Shown here piece by piece: positions 11,136-22,984 of a DNA stretch of 64,000 nt (its first letter is position 1; each line of letters starts with the position of its first letter). A program made the position numbers and the translations under genes. The notes below the pieces were generated by a model that was not told where the DNA came from, did not search any database, and saw only the letters and a list, made by a program, of their open reading frames with translations. Source of the DNA: Anarhynchus alexandrinus (Eukaryota; Chordata; Aves; Charadriiformes; Charadriidae); contig VUYV01000324.1 of assembly GCA_008711295.1 (NCBI GenBank), positions 374,128 to 438,127 on the forward strand, given 5' to 3'.

Positions 11136-12832
11136 CTTCAATTTTTATTTTTTTTTTTTAAATACACAACAAACTGAAAAAGCTGCAATGAAAGGAAATT
11201 TTGAATTGGATTCATAATCAGAAATTCCTCGATTCCCTTCTTGCTGGAAAAGACACTGAACTTATTTAATATGAGTTAGTCTTGTTTCCTGACTCACAAT
11301 TTTCTGAATCATTGCCAAAGGTTCAGAATCATCAATCAAAAAGTAGTCTGATCCTTTAAGATGTTTTGTTGGTCTCAATAAGTTTGCTTACAGATTCAAA
11401 CTATTTACCAAGCAGGACCAAATTAGCTATGGCTGGCTTGCAACAGATGAGGAACTGACAGATAAATTCTGAAGAACTATGTAAAGGCAGGTGTTTCACC
11501 AGTTCTCCCAATAAAAAAATAAATAAACAAACAAACCAAACAAACAGCCTTAAGGTTAAATCTGTGGTAAAGCATGCAATTCAAATATATTTCGTTTGTA
11601 TACTTTCATCTACTTGAGATTCATTACCATTGGCCCCTTTCTGAAGGTAATTTCTAAAGTACTGGAAAGTAATTCATCAGGACTGAGTCAATTCATCTCT
11701 TGCACTAAAAGATTGCTTACGTTCCCCTCTTCATATCATAGTAACAATCAAGGTTGGTTTTATGGTAAAAAAGTGAGACATCTGCTGAATTTCTCCTTGT
11801 ACCTGACAGATATCGAGCTACTGCTTTTTACAAAGATTTCCTAACTATGAAGCTATTGACTAGTGTGTAACATTGTCCACGATGAAGGAAGGAGAACAAA
11901 AGAATTCAGCTAGTGGTCGGGGCCCTCAGATGACAGAGGAGTGCTCTGGACTCCCGTTATTTCTTGTGATTCCGTCATCCTTCTTCTAAAGCATGCTTTG
12001 CTGTATATTCCTTGAAAAAGTAATCTTTAGCAATTAGAAGTCTAAAAAGTACATTAATACTTTTATAATACAAGTTCTTTACAACCTTCTGATTACATCC
12101 TTCAACTTAAAAATAAAATACAATAAAAAATCTAACAATGCTTTCTCCTCAGAGGGCTCATCTTAGTCTGTATGTACTAGGACTGTGCTAAAAGCAGCTG
12201 CTAACCTGAGCCTTTCAGAGGAGTTAGGTTCCCCTGCTGTCTAACTCTCAGTCTTACTTTAATTCTAGCCAAGATCTAACAAGAATATGCACAAATCATT
12301 CAGACCAGAAGTTCTGGATCTGTACCTATTTCAGAAGAGGGGCTACAGACAATGTCTGTCAATGAGGTAGACACTTATTTAGGGTGGCTGAGGAGCTGCC
12401 GAAGGAGTTTTGTCACTACGGTTTTGGATTTGTGCCGTTCTCTTCTGTCCACATCCAGTTTAGGCTATTACTTTTTAATCAGTGTCTTTCCCTTGGTTTC
12501 CAGGGTCATGTAAAGTGCATGGAATTACATTGTCTACATATGCAGTGTATTAATAATAGTGGAACCATGATCACCAAGGAGCATATATTGCTGAAGCTCA
12601 TTCTGTTCTAGAATAAGTCCATTTATTTTTTACGGAACTGTAGAAGAAAGAGAGAGCAGAGTAGACATACAGAGTTTGAGGTGGGAAGGATTTTTTTTTT
12701 TAGTTAAATATTTGATGTAATATCTGAAGAAATCTTACGCATTTAATTCAGTTCAAAATAGACATAAAGACTTGTGGATAAAAATTGACTGAGGCGATGT
12801 AAAAAAATACCCACGAACAACGTTTCAAGATG
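11136..12832. other. AT-rich non-coding stretch, no gene seen
   Basis: Nothing recognised apart from an A-rich run with AAAC steps at about 11511-11548. Open frames are short and show no domain. Confidence 0.5.
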
Positions 12833-13975
12833 AAATGAAGTGTCTACTGCCACAGGGGTCAGAATCAGCTCTTGTCCTACTAAACATCTTCATTAACAAT
12901 CTGAAAGTGAAAGTAAACAGCATAGTAATGAAACTTGCAATTGAAAGGGTGCTGAGCATCCATAAGAAAGGGTACAAAAATAACTAGAAAATACAGAAAC
13001 ATTTGAAGAAAAACTTGAAAAACACAAAGTCTAATTGGAAAAAAAATCTAAAATAGATATTCTGTAGGAAGATGACACACGGATGATAATAATAATGTTA
13101 AAACAAAGAGCAATAATTAAAAATGAACTTTCAGTATTATTAAAGACAATCAGAAAATTTCCACTGAATTGATTTTTTCTTTAGATGTGCCAAATTGTTG
13201 ATTCTATGAATGTCCTGGGAAGAAGAGATTTTCAACATCTTATTGCTTCCTAAATCTTTCAGAATTACTAAAATATCCTATTTTGAACTTTTACACACAC
13301 AAAAAGATTAGCTTTCTGTGTAAAAACGTTAGTTAATTATAGCTGGCTTGTCATTTAGAAAGCTAAAATTACAACATTTGGAAAACATCAAAATGAAATA
13401 CTTTAACTGACTTAAATTAATATAGGGGAGATTATTGGTTCATAATCTTATTTTATACTTTAACTATTTACCTCAGTTCTTAAAAAAAGAAGACATTTAA
13501 CTTTTGAAAATTTTCTTGGAGAATTGACATTTCTCCTCCAGCTCTAAATGTGATATTTCAGGGGGAAAAATAATCCAAGGTCAATGCAGTTTTTGGCATC
13601 ATATGCCAAAACATCAAGTAGTCAATCATGAAAGTATTAGTCACTGTCTATCAGGTCTGTTAAGACTGCATCTAGAATACTTTATGCATTTCTCAGCATA
13701 TTGGTACCTGATTGGAAAGGGAAGTGAGGGAAAAGGAACAAATTGAATGGAGATCAGAGAAGAGCAACTAACATGATTAGATTGCTTGAGAAATTCATTT
13801 AAGAAGAAAGGTCACAAACATCTAAATATTCACGGCTTGACTAACAATATGCATAGCTTGGCAGCAAATTCAAACATGATAAATAGAAACACTTATTTAT
13901 ACAATATCTAATTAACCTATGGGACACATTGCAACAAGATATAATTGATGCTAGATGCCTGCAAGAAAAAAAAAG
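12833..13975 (+). mobile_element. Ancient CR1-type LINE relic
   Basis: Two blocks in the same orientation match CR1. At 12845-12960, a degraded translation gives PQGS-like then LLNIFINNLK and MKLA-type residues, i.e. the PQGS and FADD regions of reverse transcriptase. At 13640-13880 a block corresponds to the LEYC...W...ERVQRR stretch, ending in the 'gaagaaagg' (EERL-type) region. The spacing between blocks is about 400 bases longer than in an intact element, so a later insertion or a second fragment is possible. It is too decayed to have a usable frame and is much older than the copy at 2.2 kb. Confidence 0.7.
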
Positions 13976-16900
13976 AAATCAGCCCAATATTGTTTGAACA
14001 ATGTTTACAACACCAACCACAGAAAGCATATTAAAAGCAAAGGATGGGAAAACTGTAGAACTTCCTTGTTTGTGTAAATAAAGGTTTGAAAAACATTTTC
14101 TGTAGGGAAAATAATTACTTTTGGGCAGTTTATCTCATAAAGACTCACTTCAAAGCCTGGAACTTCTCTAAGTATCTGATCCTGGCTAACGGCAGGAAAA
14201 GTGTGTTGGACGACATTAGTCCTTGGTAGGACTGTTTCTGCACAACCAAAGAGGAGAGACATTGCAACAGAGTATGAATAGACACTGTAATGAATATAGT
14301 GATTGAGAAAAATATTTTCTGTAAAACCAAAAAGGAAAAATACAGGCTGAATGTCAGTCAGCAGGAGTTCCTTAGGCTCAGGGGTACCTTAGGTTGTTTT
14401 ACAAGGTCTCAGTGAGCTACACAGTGTAACAGCGTGGAGGCGTGCAAAGGAGTCTAAGCTTCCCACTGTTTATCATTTACTGCTAGATATACAGACCCAT
14501 GTTATTCCTTGTGGCATTAATAACCATGAGCCTTCTTTTGAAGGTATGTCCAAAATCCTGATCGGTCCTTTCCTCAAAACACAGCTACCTTTCAATGGTG
14601 AAAGTTTACTTACCAATTCCTTGTGGCTACACTAAGCTAAAATGTAACTAGTGAATTAGGAAACCTCTGTTCCCATTTCTTTTTTACCTACTAGTTGAAC
14701 AGGTTTGGTTGGTTGGTTGGGTTTTCATGTTTCTTTTTTTTTTTATATTTTTTTTCCCCCCAGATCACCATCTTGGGTTTGAAAAGTTAGGTTCCACCCA
14801 AGTCCAGGCCATTATTTCTGTTCATTGTAAGATTTGGCTCTTTGCTCCCAGAGAATGAGAGTTGTTGTCCATGTAGTTCTGCTCATTCTTAAACATTCAA
14901 AAGACAATCCAAAAGAAAGAAATGATAGGCATAAAATGATAAAAGTAAGTTTACATTTACATCTGTTTGGGGTTTTTTTCTGACACAGAAAGCTTTTAAA
15001 TTCCAGCTTCTCATACTTCTGTCTGGTATTTTCGAAACAAAAGTATTTCTACATACAATGCAGTATATATGCAGTGTGAAATGAATGCAAGTCTGAGACA
15101 TGCACCCTGCACAGATGCAGTTCATTTGCAAAATTAATTGGCCATGTTTGAAACATGTTGGATTCATGCTGAGAGGCGTTGGTGGGATTTTGGCCTGAAG
15201 GAACTGAGAAATATCAGATCTACTGTATCGATGCTTGAATGTTAATATATACACACACAAGGAGCGTGTTTAGGATTGTTGGTTCATAAATGTTAAGTGA
15301 CTGTTTATATTTTCCTGCTACTATTCACTCAGTATACCTAACACCTATGGAGAAAAGGATCCAGTTAATAAATAGTTCCAGTGAAAAGGGAGTGAAGGGG
15401 AAATCTATTTAGTAGCATAAGGGTTTTCTTGGAAGATGAGTTAGTGTATATTCCTATTTGAAAATAATTACAAAGGAATATTTATTGTCTATATAGTTAT
15501 TATTGGCTTAGTTATTTGGTGCTGTAATGAGTACTTAACCTACTTGATTACCTGACTAGTAGTATTCATCTTATTGCACCATAATGTTTTCATACATTTC
15601 TTTCTTTCCTCCTACAGATTATTGTACTCACAATTTCAAATTCCTTTTTCAACTGTCCAAGCTTTCTATCTTGGCTCTGTTAAATGAATTTCTACTGCAT
15701 CCTTGACCTTGCTTTTGTGTATTTTTTCAACCAGATTTTGATTCTATAAATCTCAAAGTCCCTCCATCAAAGATGACAATTCTGGCCTTTATGTAGTACA
15801 TTCTTTTCACATTGATAGATCCTGAGACTCTGCAAGAAATTAGTGACTGCCCCTACTGTGATAGGGGTATGTAGAAAAAGATTTCTGGATTGAGGCCTAA
15901 AATTTTACTATAAGTCTCTCTTCATCTCTTGTAAATGCTATTTTAATTAATTCCTTCATGTTTCTTTTTTTCTCAGCTTTTATTTATTATGTCATTATGC
16001 TCTTAGACTGATATATTACATCATGTAATTCAAAATAAGTATAACTGAGTTACCTTAGGGATAGTAGTAGTAATGTTATAGTTGAAGTTGAATTACCTGT
16101 TATACTATAAATATTTGAAGCTTGATTAATATCTCAGCCATTTCTAATCTCATTTAGAAGAAACTTGAAATGGAAGCTGAAAATATAGCTGTAAATCTAC
16201 ATAAAGGGAAAATACTCTAAATTTATCACCTTTTCTAAGACCTGTCTAGGGAAAAATTTTCCCCACTGTGCAGGCAGAGAAAGTTCTGGCCAAGTCCTTG
16301 TTCTTTTTTTTTTTTTTTTTTAATTTCCTGAATTCTTTGGACCTCTGGAATGCTCACACTACCCTTTTTTCTTGGGTCATGTCTTAGGACAAATAGGACC
16401 TTACAGCCATGACCTTCTATAAAATTAGAGTTTTTTTTTTTAAATGAAATTATGGGACTTCAACAGTTTCCTTCTATGAAATAAAAAAAGGAAAAATAAG
16501 AATTGCTGCACTGTATACAAGGGAATAGTGAGGCCAAGTCTATGGAAAATACCTTAAAAAGCATGTAGAACATTTGCAACTTCTGCTTTAGGCTGTTAAC
16601 AAAAATCTGAATTCTCACAAATAAACCTGCCTCTCTTCATTGTCTGTAAAAGAGCTTAAAACAACTAGGTTCCCAATATATATATCTCAAAGAAAGTAGA
16701 TAAATCCAGACCACAATGTCACACTGTAATCAGAGAGATTAGATGGCTCAGGATGAATATCTGCCAAAGAGAACTTGAATGAGACCAACAGTTGATCTAA
16801 CTTCAGCCCAAAAAGACCTTGAAGTTTTCTCCTGTTTCCTCCTCCCTTCTTATTCCTCCTTTTAAACAATACATGGATCAATTTAGAGAAGGGAACAGTA

Positions 16901-17358
16901 TAACCACAGCTTCAAAAAACACTCACAGTATTTTCTCAAGATAGGCCATTAACCTTGACCCCTGTCTTATCTTGGCATGAAGGAGCTGGCATTCACTGGT
17001 GTAATACAAGTTTTTAAGGCACTAAATGTCTCACAGGAATTTTGGCAAGGATGTGCCTTGAGGACAACATATGAAAAAGAATTAGCGTTTTTATGAACAT
17101 TTTAAGAACAATTATTCATTATAATTTTTATTTATATATTTTTAAATTTTCTTTAGGTACTAGCACCTAAATATTTCCATAGTATTTTATAAACATATAT
17201 AAGTATAAGAATAACAATACGTATCATAATGAAAGGGGCTAGCACTGAATGGTGCATGAAAGGTTGTCAAAATATAACACTCAGTTTTAGTAGAACACAA
17301 ACCAGAAACTTGAACAAGGTAAAATTCAGACTTGCTAGACAAAACAGATTAAATACAA
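13976..17358. other. AT-rich non-coding stretch, no gene seen
   Basis: No gene or clear repeat. Low-complexity pieces include a GGTT run near 14704-14718, T/C runs near 14731-14761, and an 18-base T run at about 16305. A 123-residue minus frame at 14889-15260 has no recognisable domain and biased, non-coding composition. Confidence 0.5.
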
Positions 17359-17395
17359 AATAAAGATTTCCAGCCTTCAGTCTCTCCTTCTATCT
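17359..17395 (+). repeat. 37-base direct repeat, copy 1
   Basis: This shares 35 of 37 bases by eye with 18364-18400. Flanks on both sides differ. No family is recognised. Confidence 0.8.
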
Positions 17396-18363
17396 TGCTG
17401 TCAGATTTGGCAATTTCCAGGACTTCAAATGTTCTTACTGTGAGCATAACTCCCTCATGGTCTGCAGGAGTAGTCTCTGACCCTTCTTAAGCTTAGATGT
17501 GGCTCTGCTCTCTGCATCACCCTCTGCTTTCCTCACCACATTCAGCAGATGTCATTATTTGCTCTCTCTGCTCTTGTATACTTGCCTACCTACATTCCTG
17601 GAGCTTCCCCCTACTGCACATGCATCCATTAACTTGGGGAAGTAGAATTTTTCCCTCTTTCCTGATGGTGCCGCCGGCTGGAGCATGCAGCAGCCATAGC
17701 AAGGACATCACTTTTCCTCTCTGCTTCCCATCCATTCCTATACAGTATGTAGGACATGTACAATAAGCTATGAACAGAGAGTCTCAACAAGTAATTCATT
17801 TGCGACAAACTTATGAACTTGTCTTGAACCCTACACATTACACTCCCGCTCACTCTGCACAAAAGAAGGAGGGGCTTTGTATATATATATATATTATTTT
17901 TTTTTAAAGTGTGTAAGCATAAGTAATCTAATAAGACCACCTGACAGAAAATTGAGTTAATTTATATTTCTTTTTTTTTTTTTTTTGGTAATATTTTAAA
18001 GGATTTTTGTTTGTTTTGCTTTAATTTGAACAGGATAAATACTAAGATCTCAAAAACATATACCTCCTTCATTTCCATTAGCAGTGTATCCACTCATCGA
18101 TGGGTGATAGGCAATAAACCAGAAGAAATCAACCTCATGCAAAAAGTCAACACAAATTCTAGCTGTCAATTAAACATTATCTTGAGGGTAGAGGTAAGAT
18201 TCAAGTAATATATAGGCTTCCTGTTTGAAGGGGACAATTTAATTCCAGATGAGAAAATGAAACAAATGTTCATTATGGCAAGTATTTCTCAATTTCTATG
18301 AGTTTTGAGATGTATAAATCAGAGAATAACATTTACTAAGTAGTAGCCTCCAAAATTTGCAAG
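17396..18363. other. Non-coding stretch with TA and T runs
   Basis: It contains a short (TA)n run at about 17881-17895 and T runs near 17899 and 17971. A slightly GC-richer piece at 17490-17840 holds an 89-codon plus frame without domain signal; an old LTR could lie here but I cannot show it. Confidence 0.45.
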
Positions 18364-18400
18364 AATAAAGATTTCCAGTCTTCAGTCTCTCCTTCCATCT
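18364..18400 (+). repeat. 37-base direct repeat, copy 2
   Basis: Partner of 17359-17395, same orientation, offset 1005 bases, two mismatches. Confidence 0.8.
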
Positions 18401-20105
18401 GAAGGGCCAAAATGAAGCAGTTTATTAAGGCATTGGAAGTTTTACTGAAGAATAACAAAATTCTTGCCCTTTACTATACTTCATTCTCTCTGAACAGCTT
18501 TTTCTTTATCTCGGAAGTACACAGTCCTTGTTTGGATAGAAAAGAAGTGAATGGGAAATACAATTTCCTAATTTAAAACGGAAATGTGGGTCTCCAACCT
18601 GATTTATATGAAAATACTTCATAACTAATTTATTCATTAGACAATGTAATCTAGGTTTAATTTCATTTTAAAGTCAGGTAAAATAGGAAATATGCCAAAA
18701 AAATAAATTTGGAAGTGGGTTAAAATGATTAAAAGCAAAACCAAGATAAAATATTTTTTGTGAACTAAAGATTCTGAAGTACTTGAGTTGTTTTATCTTT
18801 TTAAAATTTCATCAAGAAAATTACCAAGTTTTAAAAAGTTTTTATTCTATAAAAATTGCTTTTCTTTAAGAGAAAACCAACACATCAACTTGCTTAAATC
18901 TCATTTAAATCACAACTAATTTTCATTTATGTACAAATTATGTTCTGCAGTCTATAATCCCGAATTGCATGAAGAAGGTATAAAATTGTCCTGTTAAAAT
19001 AATTGTAAATTTTAACAATATTACAGAACTTGTAACATTTACCTCGTTTGTCTCCTTATGTTAACAAGTTCTTGCTAATAATTTTCATTTTATTGATTTT
19101 TTTTTTGCCTTTCAGAGAGTTAAATTTTTGCCAATATATTTCAGTATCATCCTCACTAAAATGGAAAAATGGAGTTTCTATGTGAAAGCCATAATACTAA
19201 ATGTTCTTTAAAGCATAGAATTTCGAATAATTCTGTCCAGAATCTACTGAAAGATCTCTGTCTTTGTTCATTATTCAAAATGTAATTTAGCATTAAAAAA
19301 AAAAAATCCAAACCTGATCTGTGCACTTTTCTTTTTCTTTCTGCTGTTTATAAGCATTGGATATTTTCTTTTTGTTCATTAATAATACATATACTTCTGA
19401 GAGAAGACAACTGAGATGAAATGGGATGTGTGAGATTTTGACTATTTTATATGATAGCTGGTATGATAGCCTGTTTCAGGTACCTATTAAGAGCAAAAGT
19501 ATTAAACAAAACATACCTGTGCAAAACATATTGAAATGTGTGCTACTGGGTAATCACTTGTAGGTCATCAGGAACAGATGATTTAGTGACAATGCATACC
19601 TTTAATAAAGGTAAAAGTTGGAATTAAAATTATCAGCTGATACTAAAAGATAACACTAAGGATTTTTTCCAAAAATATCTTCCATAAAATTTCATGAGAA
19701 GAAAAATAAACTTAAACACTGGTAGAGCATTTTTGCCAATAAAGTTTATCCATTCTAAAAGAAGACTAAAATAAGCATTCACAAATTATTACAGATTCCA
19801 GTACTTCACTACTATTTAAAATAAAAGTTAGAAGAACTTTGAGGTCATAATAACACTGTTGAGATTTTAGCAGTAATGTTCTAGAAATTATATGTATACT
19901 AAGAAAAAGGTGTAATATAAGGTCTATAAGGCCTTTTTTTCTATAAGGCTCTATAAGGTCTTTTTTTTGGGGAAAAGCTAATATTTCTAAACTCACAGTA
20001 GCTAGTGAAAAGAATGAAATAATTCTTATGCAGTGACAAGTAAACGATTTATAGAGAAATTGCCTGAAAGTTCTTTATTTTTTTCCTCTTCTACAAGCAC
20101 CAAAT
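18401..20105. other. AT-rich non-coding stretch
   Basis: No gene seen. A small local duplication occurs at 19921-19968, where a CTATAAGG core followed by a T run is repeated two to three times. Confidence 0.5.
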
Positions 20106-20290
20106 TAGGAAGACAGCCAAGAACATCCATATTTCTTTTCTCTTGTCTCTTCTCCCTGCATAAGAAGGAAAGGCTACATTAAATGCACTATAGTATTTCC
20201 AAAATCAGACCCATTTAGCTGTATTTTTTCTCCCTTTAAAAATTCTACAGTTGTAAATGAGCTTTTAAAAAAAGAAATAAGGGAAAATAG
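20106..20290. repeat. Left copy of a 185-base flank duplicated around a gap
   Basis: This is the same sequence as 20450-20635, differing only by one A in a homopolymer (7 versus 8). It lies immediately before a CR1 fragment. Confidence 0.9.
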
Positions 20291-20448
20291 CACAATTACA
20301 GGTTGGGCGGGGAATGGCTGGAGAGCAGCACTGAGGAGAAGGACCTGGGTGTGCTGATCGACGAGAAGCTCAACATGAGCCAGCAATGTGCGATCGCAGC
20401 CCAGAAGGCCAACCGCATCCTGGGCTGCATCAAAAGAAGTGTGGCCAG
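20291..20448 (+). mobile_element. Young CR1 fragment ending at an assembly gap
   Basis: The fragment encodes about 50 residues of CR1 ORF2 in one unbroken frame, from the [14 protein letters not shown] block through [12 protein letters not shown] to [11 protein letters not shown]. The tryptophan that is a stop at 2458 in the other copy is intact here. No lesion is visible, unlike every other CR1 in the window. Its left edge joins unique DNA directly, as in a 5'-truncated insertion. Its right edge is the N at 20449, so the remaining 3' part (roughly 600-700 bases in the copy at 2.2 kb) is not in the assembly. Confidence 0.9.
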
Positions 20449-20449
20449 N
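20449..20449. other. Assembly gap (single N) inside a CR1
   Basis: The N truncates a CR1 open frame and is followed by a second copy of the sequence that precedes the CR1. Confidence 0.95.
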
Positions 20450-20635
20450 TAGGAAGACAGCCAAGAACATCCATATTTCTTTTCTCTTGTCTCTTCTCCC
20501 TGCATAAGAAGGAAAGGCTACATTAAATGCACTATAGTATTTCCAAAATCAGACCCATTTAGCTGTATTTTTTCTCCCTTTAAAAATTCTACAGTTGTAA
20601 ATGAGCTTTTAAAAAAAAGAAATAAGGGAAAATAG
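20450..20635. repeat. Right copy of the 185-base flank, without CR1
   Basis: This matches 20106-20290 and then continues into unique sequence with no CR1. It looks like the empty version of the insertion site. Confidence 0.9.
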
Positions 20636-21807
20636 TTTTCCCTTAATTTCTTCAGTGTACAGACAGTAATCCAAGGAAACTATTTGTCTGAAATGTTTGC
20701 CCTTAAATATCAATGTGCTATATCTTCGCTATGTAGCTAGTAAGTGTGTATTTAAAAATATATCAAAATCCTTTGCTATTGCCACGGCATCTAATTGATC
20801 CCAGTATAGATTATTTAATCTAATAGGAGAATTAATTACATACCTAGAAATCATAAAGTATTTTTTATAAAAGAAAAAAAGAAATGTTTAAGAAAATAAA
20901 CCTTGAAAAGAATTTGGTTTGTGTCTCTGGGACTCATGTAAAAGACAGTTTTTAGGCTGAAAAGATTTTATATAAAAATACAGTGTTTGGAATATTTTTA
21001 AACAGAATTTCATATCTTATCAATAAATGCAATTAATTAAAATAATATCTTTTTAAAAAAGACAAATAATTAAACACTACATTGTAAAGACGTCATCAGA
21101 CTTTCTTTTTTACAAGGATAAAGTCAGTTATCATTCTCTTGCATGCCTATTAAGAGATTACATATTTATTAGTTGAAAATGGAATCCAAACTATCAAATT
21201 CATGTTCAGCCAATAAAAGAGTGACAACAATAAAAATTTCAGTGCAGCTCAAGTTAAAAAGGGGTATGTCTTCCTCTTCCAGTGAAAATATGAAAGGAAA
21301 GAAAATAAATCCCTCTGAGTGAAGTAAGAAACTCCGCCAGTACTCTGTTCCAGTCTCTCAAATGAAATCAAAAGTCTTCTTTCAGCCTTTTCATCTCCTT
21401 TCTTTCAGAGAAGAAAACTGCTGAAACAGGCAAGAGGCAAATAAACCACCAATAAACCTTCAGAAATAAATACAGTCACAGCTTTTTTTGCAATGTTCTG
21501 TTATCACCAAGACTTCAGTATCTGTTGGTGAGTTGTTTGTGAAAGAACTTCTGAAAACACTTGATGTTGGTCTTTCTTGTAATGTTTTCAATAGCAAATT
21601 GATTAAAATCAAGTTGGGCTTAATAAGAGAAGAATAAATACTGTGAATACTCGTTATTCATGACAGACCTGCCTTATGAAATATTTTGTTAGGAATAACA
21701 GCTTAAATAATCCATTTTGCACATAAAAAAAAAAGCTTTTATTTTTACCATTTATCTGTATTATAATAAACAGAATTCAACTGCCTACAAATTAAGTTCC
21801 ATGGTCG
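20636..21807. other. AT-rich non-coding stretch, no gene seen
   Basis: No gene or identifiable repeat. Short A runs only. Confidence 0.5.
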
Positions 21808-22097
21808 AATCATAGAGTCATAGAATGGCTTGAGTTGGAAGGGACTTTGAAGATCATCTAGTTCCAACCCCCCTGCCATGGCACTAGGCCCATCTACATC
21901 CTGAGGGAACTGGCAGCTGAAGTTGCTGAGCCACTGTGCCCTTGCAAAATGTCCGTCTCCAGCGTTCTTGTAGGTGGTCTTCAGATACTGTACAGCTGCT
22001 ATAAGGTCTCCCCGGAGGCTTCTCTTCTCCAGGCTGAACAACCCCAACTCTCTCAGCCTGTCTTCATAGGAGATCGTGATCAGAGGGTTGGAACACC
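21808..22097 (-). pseudogene. CR1 ORF2 C-terminal tail and 3' end joined after the deletion
   Basis: On the minus strand it encodes [22 protein letters not shown] and then an AAVQYLK stretch before the frame runs into the 3' UTR. The frame differs from the endonuclease part, so the fusion is not a single protein. The tail keeps the GGLELDD-type 3' end block common to CR1. Confidence 0.88.
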
Positions 22098-22109
22098 TCT
22101 CCTGGCATT

Positions 22110-22935
22110 TTTGCCTAACTTCCTTTTTGCCAGGATGCATCACTCCTGAGCTTGGAGGAGGTGGTCCTTGAAAATTAGCCATCTTTCTTGGGCTCCTCCT
22201 CCTTCCAGGGTTTTATCCCACGGTACTCCAGCAAGCAGATCCCTGAAGAGGCCACAGTCTTCTCTCTTGAAGTTCAGGGTGGCAAGCTTACCATGCGCCC
22301 TCCTCGCCACCCTAAGGATCTCAAACTCCATCGTTTCATGGTCACTGCAGCCAAAGCTGCCCTTGAGCTTCGTATTCCCCATCAGGCCCTCCTTCTTGGT
22401 GACAACAAGGTCCAGCATGGCATTTCTCCTCATTGGCCACTCTGTCACTTGGGGATGGAGGTTATCATTGATGCATTCCAGGAACCTTCAGGATTGCTTA
22501 TGCCCTTCTGTGTTGTCCCTCCAATAGATATTGGGGTGGTTGAAGTCCCTGCATGAGGACCAGGGCTTGGGAATGTGAGACTGCTCCTATCTGTCTATTG
22601 AGGGCCTCATCTGCTTGGTCTTCCTTGTCGGGTGACCTGTAGCAGACCCCCAGTGTAATGTCACCTGTCCCTGCCCACCCTTTAATCCTGACCCATAAGC
22701 TGTCGGTAGACTCCTCATTTATTCCCAGGCAGAGCTCCATGCACTCCAACTGGTCCTTGACATAGAAGGTGACAGCCCCTCCTAGTCTCCCCTTCCTGTC
22801 CTTCCTGAAGAGCCTGTACCCTTCGATTCCAACACTCCAGTCATAGGAGCCATCCCACCATGTCCTCACGATGCCAATAAGATCATAGCCTTGCAGGCAT
22901 GCGCACATCTCTAAGTCCTCTTGTTTGTTTCCCAT
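22110..22935 (-). pseudogene. CR1 ORF2 APE-type endonuclease domain (dead)
   Basis: This is the nicking domain that would start target-primed reverse transcription. Translation on the minus strand starts MGNKQEDLE at 22935 and passes through YDLIGIV, TWWDGSYDW, GYRLFRKDRKGR and LWVRIKGW to SQALVLM. The usual TETWW motif reads VRTWW, so the conserved catalytic glutamate is an arginine. After ALVLM a frameshift disrupts the frame at the GDFNHP-type motif. The second frame (22448-22140) keeps the GCSDHE motif with its catalytic Asp-His, then the FRDLLAGVPWDK and WLIFKDHLLQAQE blocks, and ends in a stop. At least three independent lesions make it inactive. Confidence 0.9.
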
Positions 22936-22984
22936 GCTACGTGCATTTGTGTAGATGCTTAAATAACCTATTTAAGTTGGGCCC

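Larger units (their letters stand above)
21808..22960 (-). mobile_element. CR1 LINE, minus strand, with large internal deletion
   Basis: The right end (element 5' side) carries the start of ORF2 with the endonuclease domain. The left end is a typical CR1 3' tail (seen on plus as an 'atcatagagtcatagaatgg' start and a 'ccaacccccctgcc' block). Near 22097 the sequence jumps from the region just after the endonuclease (LLQAQE block) to the late C-terminal block ([15 protein letters not shown]). The fingers, palm and much of the thumb of the reverse transcriptase, well over a kilobase, are missing. The deletion is within one element, since both parts share orientation and a similar level of divergence. 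Confidence 0.9.

Noticed and set aside
10009..11145. Target duplication for the LTR at 10019-11135
   Set aside because: The flanks (ctaaa and cttca) share only three of five bases, so I do not claim one.
14889..15260. 123-codon minus frame as a gene
   Set aside because: No recognisable domain, AT-driven residue use, and no supporting signals.
17497..17766. Possible exon or small secreted protein (89 codons)
   Set aside because: No domain and no flanking splice signals that stand out; an equally long frame exists on the opposite strand.
20106..20635. A 185-base target-site duplication made by CR1
   Set aside because: CR1 makes no or very short duplications, and the N at the junction explains the pattern better.
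22168..22556. Plus-strand frames of 119 and 122 codons
   Set aside because: Antisense shadows of the CR1 endonuclease region on the minus strand.
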